Source: Planctomycetaceae bacterium
Lineage (GTDB): Bacteria > Planctomycetota > Planctomycetia > Planctomycetales > Planctomycetaceae
Direction of reading: 5' to 3'
NCBI GenBank assembly: GCA_020426065.1
Contig: JAGQQT010000083.1
Coordinates: 1-11,262, forward strand
Length of the DNA stretch: 11,262 nucleotides
Position 1 is the first letter of the stretch; each line of letters opens with the position of its first letter. The translations under genes and the position numbers were made by a program. Below the pieces are notes generated by a model, which was not told the origin of the DNA, made no database searches, and saw nothing but the letters and a program-made list of their open reading frames with translations. Below, one piece after another: positions 1 to 6,060 of this stretch.

Positions 1-8
1 TCACTTCA

Positions 9-24
9 ACAACCACATGGTTGT
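9..24. repeat. Inverted repeat just upstream of dtd
   Basis: The arms ACAACCA (9-15) and TGGTTGT (18-24) are perfect inverted repeats separated by two bases. They end 13 bases before the chosen dtd start. The two-base spacer is too short for a full-length RNA hairpin, so a protein-binding dyad is as plausible as an RNA structure. It could also be chance, or belong to an upstream gene outside the window. Confidence 0.3.
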
Positions 25-37
25 ATTCGGCCTTTTC

Positions 38-487
38 ATGCGAGCAGTTGTTCAGCGAGTCTCTGAAGCGAGCGTGACTGTCGCCGAGGAAGTTGTGGGG
101 CAGATCAACACAGGGCTGCTGGTTCTGCTGGGAGTGGAACAGGAAGATAGCCGGGATGATGTCATCTGGATGGCAGAGAAAATCGCTCATTTGAGAATTT
201 TTCCTGACCAGGAAGGCAAGATGAACTGTTCTGTTGTGCAGATTGGAGGGGCGGTGCTGGTGGTCAGTCAGTTCACGCTGCTGGGCGACTGCCGAAAAGG
301 AAGACGCCCCAGCTTTGTGAGGGCTGCCGCTCCTGAAAAGGCAGATCACCTCTATCGGGAATTAATGGCAGAGCTGAAAGGTTACGAGTTACCAGTTGAG
401 CAGGGGCGTTTTCAGGCTGAAATGCAGGTTGATCTCGTGAACAGCGGTCCGGTGACATTGCTGCTTGACAGTCGAAAGGAGTTCTGA
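38..487 (+). CDS. dtd: D-aminoacyl-tRNA deacylase (DTD)
   Basis: This is a cytoplasmic proofreading enzyme that hydrolyses D-amino acids (and, in this family, glycine mischarged on tRNA-Ala) from tRNA, keeping D-residues out of protein synthesis. The 149-residue product is close to the usual length of about 145. It begins with the family signature MRAVVQRV and carries both active-site motifs: SQFTL at residues 77-81, followed by RKGRRPSF, and the Gly-cisPro motif NSGPVT at 135-140. I chose ATG 38 because it gives the canonical N-terminus. An in-frame ATG at 17 would add seven residues not seen in the family. The frame is open to the window edge and no clear Shine-Dalgarno precedes either start, so translation may be coupled to an upstream gene or leaderless. 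Its stop overlaps the next start (TGATG), indicating co-transcription and translational coupling with the methyltransferase. Confidence 0.95.
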   Translation: MRAVVQRVSEASVTVAEEVVGQINTGLLVLLGVEQEDSRDDVIWMAEKIAHLRIFPDQEGKMNCSVVQIGGAVLVVSQFTLLGDCRKGRRPSFVRAAAPEKADHLYRELMAELKGYELPVEQGRFQAEMQVDLVNSGPVTLLLDSRKEF

Positions 488-1602
488 TGGCCGGATCCCG
501 ACGTCAACGAAAGTTGGAGCAGGAACGTAAATCTCAGCCAATTCCCGCTCGCCGAGAAGAGCAGTTGCTGATACCCCATCTGACTTCGCTCAAAGCAGAA
601 CGAATTCTGTGTCGAAGTCTGGGGAGAGGGCAACTGGCTGGTTGCCTGGCGAGTTTTAATCCGGAATCATTGGTGGACTGCCATTTTCTGGATGTCCATT
701 ATGAGGCTCTGGCCCGGGAATACTGGGAAGAGGCTGATCATCCGCCCCATATCATCTGCAGCCCGGATTTCCCTGATGAGGAGTATGATGCGGTTTGCAT
801 TTGCGTGCAGAAGCAGGGTGATGCAGAACTGACCCGTGATCTGCTGCAGCAGGGATTTCTGCGTTTGAAGGAAGGAGGAGTTTTCTATTCTGCAGTAGAT
901 GCTCCGCAGGATCGCTGGCTCCATGAGCAGATGCAGTCTCTGTTTCCCAAAGTGACCCGTATTCCTAAAAAACAGGGGGTGATCTATTCCGGGATCCGCA
1001 AAGGAGACCTCAAACGGATTCGATCATTTGATGCTACTTTCACATTCCGTTGGCAGGAGCGGGAATTCGTCATCAAAACCCGGCCGGGGGTCTTCAGCCA
1101 TCGCAGACTCGATGGTGGAGCGTGGGCTTTGATCAAGTCTCTCAACCCCAAACCGGGCAGCCGGATTCTAGAGTTGGGATGTGGCTGCGGTGCGGTCAGT
1201 CTGGCGGCAATGCACTCTGCGCCCGGGCTTCAGGTCACTGCTCTGGATTCACATGCCCGTGCTGTTCAGGTGACGCGGGAAAATGCCCAGGCAAATCTGG
1301 ATGCCGATCAACTGGTCAGATTTCACGTGATCCATGCGCAGGCGGGTCCGCAACCCCGTCCCTATGATGTAGTGCTGGCAAATCCTCCTTATTTCTCAAA
1401 GTACAGCATTGCCAGAGAGTTTGTACGCACCGCCTGGAAGTGCCTGTCAATTACCGGGGAATTGTTCATTGTGACCAAATCTCCAGAGTGGTTTCAGGAG
1501 CATCTGCAGGAAATGTTTCAGAATGTCAACGTCATTCCCCAGGGGGAATATGCGGTCGTGAAAGCTGGTCGGAAAACGGTCTGGGCAGGACTTGAATCAT
1601 AA
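487..1602 (+). CDS. RsmC/RlmG-like rRNA guanine-N2 methyltransferase
   Basis: This is a SAM-dependent class I methyltransferase of 371 residues with the two-domain layout of RsmC (m2G1207 of 16S rRNA) and RlmG (m2G1835 of 23S rRNA). Residues from about 30 to 170 look like the degenerate Rossmann-like N-terminal domain that lacks SAM motifs. The catalytic half starts near 180 and shows the family element PGVFS at 200-204 followed by LDGG. It also has SAM motif I ILELGCGCG (227-235), an acidic motif II residue at D254 and the catalytic NPPY at 299-302, typical of N-methylation of exocyclic amines. The basic N-terminal tail (GSRRQRK) fits RNA binding. ATG 487 overlaps the dtd stop by one base, so the two genes form an operon. 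The substrate nucleotide cannot be assigned from sequence alone, so no symbol is given. The NPP(Y/F) family also includes PrmC-like and TrmN6-like enzymes, but the double domain and PGVFS favour rRNA m2G. Confidence 0.82.
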   Translation: MAGSRRQRKLEQERKSQPIPARREEQLLIPHLTSLKAERILCRSLGRGQLAGCLASFNPESLVDCHFLDVHYEALAREYWEEADHPPHIICSPDFPDEEYDAVCICVQKQGDAELTRDLLQQGFLRLKEGGVFYSAVDAPQDRWLHEQMQSLFPKVTRIPKKQGVIYSGIRKGDLKRIRSFDATFTFRWQEREFVIKTRPGVFSHRRLDGGAWALIKSLNPKPGSRILELGCGCGAVSLAAMHSAPGLQVTALDSHARAVQVTRENAQANLDADQLVRFHVIHAQAGPQPRPYDVVLANPPYFSKYSIAREFVRTAWKCLSITGELFIVTKSPEWFQEHLQEMFQNVNVIPQGEYAVVKAGRKTVWAGLES

Positions 1603-1656
1603 TCCATGTGCCGGAATCATTTTTTTATTTTCCCGGGATTGAACCTGCGTTGCCTG

Positions 1657-1684
1657 TTGACATTCAAGCGAATTGATATGTAAT
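1657..1684 (+). promoter_or_regulatory. Candidate sigma70-type promoter of the DUF1501 gene
   Basis: A perfect -35 hexamer TTGACA (1657-1662) is followed after 16 bases by TGTAAT (1679-1684), which matches the -10 consensus at five of six positions. The mismatch falls at the usually invariant second position, which weakens the call. The surrounding sequence is AT-rich. It is the best promoter match I see upstream of the exported-protein cassette. Planctomycete promoter consensus is poorly known, so this is tentative. Confidence 0.3.
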
Positions 1685-1810
1685 TTAATTCATTGGGATT
1701 GAAAGAGCTACGTGGACGATATACCATGTACTCGCTCAAAACCTACCTTCCTGATTTTTTATTGGACCTGAAAACCGGTCCCACAATATTGAAATCAGAC
1801 CTACCTGATC

Positions 1811-1844
1811 GCATCGTCTGAAATTGGGGAATTTCAAGCGATGT
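1811..1844 (+). promoter_or_regulatory. Long leader hairpin with GGGG loop
   Basis: The arms 1811-1825 and 1830-1844 form a stem of about 15 pairs closed by the loop GGGG (1826-1829). The inner seven pairs (TGAAATT/AATTTCA) are perfect. The outer part (GCATCGT/GCGATGT) pairs with two G-U wobbles and is separated from the inner part by one C-A mismatch. No T-run follows, so it is not an intrinsic terminator. It sits about 105 bases before the DUF1501 start and its 5' arm overlaps an alternative pairing partner at 1884-1891. Confidence 0.45.
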
Positions 1845-1869
1845 CTCTCCCCGGGGGACAACTGGGAAA

Positions 1870-1895
1870 CGATCTGGAAAATCCAGACGATTTTT
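1870..1895 (+). terminator. Terminator-like hairpin in the DUF1501 leader
   Basis: CG-TCTGGA (1870-1878, with A1872 bulged) pairs with TCCAGACG (1882-1889) around an AAA loop. Base A1890 and a run of five T (1891-1895) follow. This has the form of a short intrinsic terminator. It lies 268 bases past the methyltransferase stop but only 55 bases before the DUF1501 start, so it could be an attenuator within the DUF1501 leader or a distal terminator for the upstream operon. The U-tract is short and efficiency is unknown. Confidence 0.4.
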
Positions 1896-1949
1896 CATGT
1901 ATCCCGCTGATGGAATCCAGCCCTTACTTTCTCACCCAGGAGTACTTAG

Positions 1950-3290
1950 ATGGCCAACAGCGATGCAGTGACACGTTCGTGTAATCCGGCCCACTTCCGT
2001 CGTCTTTCCCGGCGTGGGTTTCTGTCCGTCGGTGCTTTGGCGGGTGTAGGGTTGACCCTGCCACAATTGCTGCGTATGCAGTCGGCCCAGGCGGATATCA
2101 AGAATTACGCGAATTTTGAAGGGACTGCGAAATCCGTCATTCACATTTATCTGCCTGGTGGAATGGCTCATCAAGAGTCTTTTGACCCCAAACCTTTCGC
2201 TCCGATTGAATATCGGGGTGAGATGAATTTCGTCAACACAAAAATTGAAGGCAAGATGTTTGGCGAATCGCTCGCCAAAACGGCCCAGATCGCTGATCGA
2301 CTGACCGTGATCAACTCCATGACACACGGTGAAGCTGCTCACGAACGTGGTACTCACAACATGTTCACGGGCTATCGTCCCAGCCCGGCGATTCAGTATC
2401 CAAGCATCGGATCAATCGTCAGCTACGAATTCGGGCCACGAAACAATCTGCCACCGTATGTCTGTATTCCAAACCAGCCAAACGAATTTGCCGGAACTGG
2501 TTACCTCAGTTCATCATATGCGGCATTCAGCCTCGGAAGTGACCCGGCGGCAAACGGATTTAAAGTTCGCGACCTGGATATGTATGCTGGAATTGATGAT
2601 TCCCGTTTTGCTACCCGTCGCAGTGCACTGGATGCAGTTAACGAACATTTCCGCGCTCTCGAGAAATCTGACAAACTGGGAGCAATGGATTCGTTCTACG
2701 AACGAGCCTACTCCCTGATCAGTTCCCCACAGGCTCGTGAAGCTTTTGATCTCGAAAAGGAAGATGCCAAACTGCGTGACAGCTATGGTCGAAACACGGC
2801 CGGAGCCCGCATGCTGATGGCTCGTCGTCTGGTGGAAGCCGGGGTTCGGCTGGTCAACCTGACTTACGGTGGCTGGGATATGCACTCCAACATCGTGAAC
2901 GGATTCAAGAGTCAGATGCCAGAGTTTGATCAGGCATTTTCTACGCTCATTACCGATCTGGAACAGCGTGGCCTGCTGGACAGCACCCTGGTGATGGTTT
3001 CCTCCGAGTTCGGACGAACACCAAAAATCAATAAAGATGCTGGCCGGGATCACTGGCCAAAAGTGTTCAGCGTTGTGCTGGCTGGTGGGGGTGTCAAGAA
3101 AGGTTTTGTTTACGGAACCTCAGATGCTACCGCTACAGAACCAGATCTGGATCCAGTTGGTCCAGAAGATCTGTTCACAACTGTTTATCATACACTCGGA
3201 ATCGTCGCTGATAAGGAAATCATGGCTCCGGGGGATCGACCAATCGAAATCGTTGCTGATGGCGATGTGATCAAGGATGTCCTTGCCTGA
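1950..3290 (+). CDS. Tat-exported DUF1501 domain protein
   Basis: This 446-residue protein belongs to the DUF1501 family (PF07394), which resembles the alkaline-phosphatase/sulfatase fold but has no established activity. A twin-arginine signal is visible: SRRGFL at 20-25, a hydrophobic stretch to about 41 and a likely AQA cleavage site at 46-48. It is therefore probably folded, perhaps with metal, before export to the periplasm. Conserved family segments include GGWDMH (307-312), EFGRTP (353-358) and GRDHW (365-369), whose Asp/His residues could bind metal by analogy with the superfamily. The start is firm: an in-frame TAG abuts the ATG (1947-1949) and an AGGAG site lies at 1938-1942, seven bases upstream. 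It is the first gene of the exported cassette. In planctomycetes DUF1501 genes usually sit beside DUF1549/DUF1553 genes, as here, so a shared role is likely although unknown. Confidence 0.9.
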   Translation: MANSDAVTRSCNPAHFRRLSRRGFLSVGALAGVGLTLPQLLRMQSAQADIKNYANFEGTAKSVIHIYLPGGMAHQESFDPKPFAPIEYRGEMNFVNTKIEGKMFGESLAKTAQIADRLTVINSMTHGEAAHERGTHNMFTGYRPSPAIQYPSIGSIVSYEFGPRNNLPPYVCIPNQPNEFAGTGYLSSSYAAFSLGSDPAANGFKVRDLDMYAGIDDSRFATRRSALDAVNEHFRALEKSDKLGAMDSFYERAYSLISSPQAREAFDLEKEDAKLRDSYGRNTAGARMLMARRLVEAGVRLVNLTYGGWDMHSNIVNGFKSQMPEFDQAFSTLITDLEQRGLLDSTLVMVSSEFGRTPKINKDAGRDHWPKVFSVVLAGGGVKKGFVYGTSDATATEPDLDPVGPEDLFTTVYHTLGIVADKEIMAPGDRPIEIVADGDVIKDVLA

Positions 3291-3306
3291 TCCATAAATG
3301 TTTTTG

Positions 3307-3335
3307 ACGGCTGACTGTCTGTGGCAGTCAGCCGT
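3307..3335 (+). terminator. Perfect 11-bp hairpin after the DUF1501 gene (no U-tract)
   Basis: ACGGCTGACTG (3307-3317) pairs perfectly with CAGTCAGCCGT (3325-3335) around a seven-base loop, starting 16 bases after the stop codon. A T-run precedes the stem (3301-3305), but none follows it. It could mark the 3' end, act as an RNA-stability element, or terminate transcription without a U-tract. A second, weaker pairing (CAGACA 3337-3342 with TGTCTG 3358-3363) follows it. Confidence 0.5.
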
Positions 3336-3356
3336 TCAGACATGGCTTACAACACT

Positions 3357-3384
3357 TTGTCTGGCTGCTTGCAAGTCAGATAAT
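3357..3384 (+). promoter_or_regulatory. Weak candidate promoter for the PPC-domain gene
   Basis: TTGTCT (3357-3362) and GATAAT (3379-3384) are separated by 16 bases. The -10 element matches consensus at five of six positions and the -35 at three. It lies downstream of the strong hairpin and about 100 bases before the next start, so the PPC gene may have its own promoter. The evidence is motif-only. Confidence 0.25.
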
Positions 3385-3483
3385 AATCAAGTTTCGCTTA
3401 CAGGAGTCGTATTCGCGGCGGGTCTGGCGGAACAGGTATAACCCGCCGCATGCACATCCAGATGAGCGAGAGGGGGAAAGCTC

Positions 3484-5955
3484 ATGCCGGGTTTCAATGC
3501 TCGATTAATGGCTCTTAAATGCCTGTGTACGCTGGCTCTGCTGAGTTGTCTTACCTCAGTCCATGCCGCTGATCCAGATCTGACGAGGATCACTCCCTAT
3601 GGGGGGCAGACTGGTCAGGAAGTGGCTGTGGTACTGAATGGTGATCGACTTGATGATTCGATTGAAATCATCTCTTATGATCCAGGCCTGCAATTTTCAG
3701 ACTTCACCGTCCCGGAAGGGAAGAACGGTAAGGAATTCCACGCGAAAATCACAATCCCGCAGGATTGTCCGCTTGGTGCTCACCGTTTGCGGATCAGAAC
3801 AAAATCGGGCCTGAGTCGCGTGATTGCCTTCTTCGTCGGCCAGGCACCTGTCGTTGATGAGAAAGAGCCGAACACCGATTTTTACGCTCCTCAGGCCATC
3901 ACGACTGATGTGACGATGCATGGGCGTATTGATTCTGAAGATGTCGATTACTTTACGCTCGACTGCAAGAAAGGAGAGCGGCTCAGTGTGGAAGTTGAAG
4001 GGCTCCGCCTCGGAACCTATTTCCTGGGCTCCAACTTCTTCGATCCTTACGTTGCGATTCTGAATGCAGACCGGTTTGAACTGGCTGCCTGCGATGATCA
4101 TGCTTTGACCCGTCAGGATGGATTCGTTTCGGTCATCATTCCTGAAGATGGCAAGTATGTTGTTGAGGTGCGTGACTCCTCTTATGGTGGTCATGGGGCG
4201 GCATTGTATCGCCTGCATATTGGTCAATTCCCCCGACCAACCGGAACTGTGCCAGCAGGTGGCAAGCCTGGCGAACTTCTGAATGTCAAAATGTATGGTG
4301 ACATCGCTGGTCCGTTTGATGCCCAGGTTCAGTTGCCAACTCAAGTTCCACTGGAGTACTCCTATTTTGCCCGTCAGGGGAATCATGTTTCTCCAACTGG
4401 AAACCGTTTCTGGATTTCTCCGCTGGAGAATGTAATTGAAACGGAACCAAATGAATCTCGGGAACAGGCTACAGTGATGTCCGTTCCTTCGGCAGCGAAT
4501 GGAATATTGCTGTCCGATGAAGATATCGATTACTTCAAGTTCACTATGACTAAGGATCAGGAAGTCGATATCGATGTGATTGCCCGTCGTGTTCGTTCCG
4601 CCATGGATTCTGTGATCAACGTCTATGATGCCAACGGACGACGCCTGGCTGGAGATGATGACCGCAAAAGACCTGACAGCTATCTCCGCTTCAAGGCTCC
4701 CGCTGATGGGGAGTATTTCTTCCAGGTTCAGGATCAGTTGGGTAAAGGCGGAGCAGATTTTCATTATCGGGTAGAAGTCACACCTGTGGTTCCCAAAATG
4801 ACAATTACCGCTAATGAAGAAGTCCGTTATGTGCAGCCAGATATTGAGCTGCCACAAGGACGACGGGTCGCGTTTCTGGCAAGTATTCAACGGGAAAACT
4901 TCGGAGGAGCGGTGAAGTTTCTGGCTGAAAACCTGCCTGCAGGGGTGACCATGGAATGTCCGGAATCCTGGTCGGCGACCGGCGTAGTGCCGCTCATGTT
5001 TACTGCACAGGAAAATGTGGAACTGGGCTCTCAGTTCACCCGCATTCTGGGACAATGGCAAAATCCAGGCAATGCGGAACAGGTAGTGACTGCTCCATTG
5101 GAACAGCATCACATGCGGATTCGCGGACAGAATCAGAACGATTATGTCTGGGAAGAAGCCTTTGACCAGATTCCGGTTGCGATTACTGAAAAAACTCCCT
5201 TCGACGTTGAAATCATTCAGCCAAAAGTACCGATTGTTCGCAGCGGCGTCATGAATCTGAAAGTAGTCGCCAAAAAGGATGAGGGTTTCGATGAAGACAT
5301 CTCGGTTGTGATTCTGCAGAATGCACCGGGAGTCAACTCAAGCCGTTCGGTGAAGATTCCCAAAGGTCAGACGGAAGCACTGATTCCTCTCAATGCAGCC
5401 GGCAATGCCCCCATTCAGGAAAGTGCGATCACCGTAACGGCAACTGCCCGTGTTGGCAATGGGAATATTTCCATCAACACTCCATTTGCCATGCTTCGCG
5501 TTGCTGAACCTTATGTGGAATTCAAATACGTGAACACGGCTGTTGAACAGGGCCAGGTGCTGCAGTTCCCGATTGAAATTGTGCAGAAAACACCATTTGA
5601 GGGCACTGCCAAGGTTCGACTGATTGGTTTGCCTGCCAAGACTGCGACTGAAGAAAAAGAAATCACGAAAGAGACAACAGAACTTGTTTTTCCCGTGACG
5701 ACTGAAGCGGAAGCCCCTGTTGGAGAACACAAGAATCTGTTCTGCCAGCTGATTATAATTGAGAATGGTGAGGAGATCTCCCATAATCTGGGTGGTGGCC
5801 GGATGAGAATCAACAAGCCGGCACCGATTGTCGTGCCTCAGAAAGCGCCACCGAAACCGGAAGAGCCGAAACCGGAAGAACCAAAGCCTAAAGTTCTGTC
5901 ACGACTGGAGATGCTCCGGCAGCAGCAGGAAGCAATTCGCAATCAACAGAATTAG
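3484..5955 (+). CDS. Secreted protein with two PPC domains and a proline-rich tail
   Basis: The function of this 823-residue protein is unknown, but it is clearly exported and beta-rich. A Sec signal peptide occupies about residues 1-28 (hydrophobic core LCTLALLSCL, cleavage likely after VHA). An IPT/Ig-like segment (about 31-120, starting ITPYGGQTGQEV) is followed by two PPC (bacterial pre-peptidase C-terminal) domains. Each opens with an EPN motif and contains a D-x-D-Y-F motif: about 127-247 (DVDYF 153-157) and 319-433 (DIDYF 347-351). Residues of about 440-775 look like further Ig-like beta domains ending in GGGRMRI. The C-terminus has a PKPEE repeat (about 790-803) and a short Gln-rich helix (RLEMLRQQQEAIRNQQ). 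AGGGGG (3471-3476) precedes ATG 3484 by seven bases. A later in-frame ATG at 3508 would also keep a signal peptide. No protease or other catalytic domain is visible, so PPC here is not an appendage to a peptidase. A scaffold or carbohydrate-binding role is inference. Confidence 0.85.
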   Translation: MPGFNARLMALKCLCTLALLSCLTSVHAADPDLTRITPYGGQTGQEVAVVLNGDRLDDSIEIISYDPGLQFSDFTVPEGKNGKEFHAKITIPQDCPLGAHRLRIRTKSGLSRVIAFFVGQAPVVDEKEPNTDFYAPQAITTDVTMHGRIDSEDVDYFTLDCKKGERLSVEVEGLRLGTYFLGSNFFDPYVAILNADRFELAACDDHALTRQDGFVSVIIPEDGKYVVEVRDSSYGGHGAALYRLHIGQFPRPTGTVPAGGKPGELLNVKMYGDIAGPFDAQVQLPTQVPLEYSYFARQGNHVSPTGNRFWISPLENVIETEPNESREQATVMSVPSAANGILLSDEDIDYFKFTMTKDQEVDIDVIARRVRSAMDSVINVYDANGRRLAGDDDRKRPDSYLRFKAPADGEYFFQVQDQLGKGGADFHYRVEVTPVVPKMTITANEEVRYVQPDIELPQGRRVAFLASIQRENFGGAVKFLAENLPAGVTMECPESWSATGVVPLMFTAQENVELGSQFTRILGQWQNPGNAEQVVTAPLEQHHMRIRGQNQNDYVWEEAFDQIPVAITEKTPFDVEIIQPKVPIVRSGVMNLKVVAKKDEGFDEDISVVILQNAPGVNSSRSVKIPKGQTEALIPLNAAGNAPIQESAITVTATARVGNGNISINTPFAMLRVAEPYVEFKYVNTAVEQGQVLQFPIEIVQKTPFEGTAKVRLIGLPAKTATEEKEITKETTELVFPVTTEAEAPVGEHKNLFCQLIIIENGEEISHNLGGGRMRINKPAPIVVPQKAPPKPEEPKPEEPKPKVLSRLEMLRQQQEAIRNQQN
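5851..5889 (+). repeat. 15-bp tandem repeat encoding PKPEE units
   Basis: Two 15-base units (5851-5865 and 5866-5880) differ only at their last base and are followed by a partial third copy. They encode PKPEE-PKPEE-PKP, an alternating-charge proline-rich linker between the last beta domain and the C-terminal helix of the PPC protein. It is an in-frame repeat that could vary in copy number between strains. Confidence 0.75.
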
Positions 5956-5965
5956 TAAACTGAAC

Positions 5966-5998
5966 CTTTCCCGGTAAGCAAACAGCCTGCCGGGGAAG
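5966..5998 (+). terminator. GC-rich hairpin after the PPC gene (no U-tract)
   Basis: CTTTCCCGGTA (5966-5976) pairs with TGCCGGGGAAG (5988-5998), giving 11 pairs including two G-U wobbles around an 11-base loop. It starts 10 bases after the stop. No T-run follows, so if it ends transcription it is not a classical intrinsic terminator. It may instead protect the 3' end of an upstream message. Confidence 0.4.
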
Positions 5999-6060
5999 TG
6001 AACTCCCACCTTATCTCACCGATTTGTTCGATGACGACATAGAACGAAGGATCCGCAGTC

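Larger units (their letters stand above)
1603..1949 (+). other. Gene-free, structured intergenic/leader region
   Basis: No convincing coding sequence is present in these 347 bases. After the methyltransferase stop there is a T-run (1620-1626) without a GC-rich stem immediately before it, so it is not a convincing intrinsic terminator. A possible promoter lies at 1657-1684. Four predicted hairpins follow: GGACC/GGTCC arms at 1764-1781, a long stem at 1811-1844, a wobble-rich stem around CCCCGGGG at 1842-1860, and a terminator-like stem at 1870-1895. The last 12 bases carry the ribosome-binding site of the DUF1501 gene. If the promoter is real, the 5' untranslated leader is about 250 bases long. 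Confidence 0.6.

Noticed and set aside
1050..1367. 105-codon open frame on the + strand inside the methyltransferase gene
   Set aside because: It overlaps the SAM-binding region in another frame, and its composition (Gly, Cys, Ser, Arg) is that of an out-of-frame reading.
1613..1640. T-run after the methyltransferase stop as an intrinsic terminator
   Set aside because: The T-run lies inside the loop of a possible CCGGAA/TTCCCGG pairing rather than after a stem, so it does not have terminator form.
3697..5112. Long open frame of 471 codons on the - strand
   Set aside because: It is fully antisense to the PPC protein, has no recognisable domain or signal, and is rich in His, Ile, Arg and Phe, as expected from the complement of a well-supported gene.
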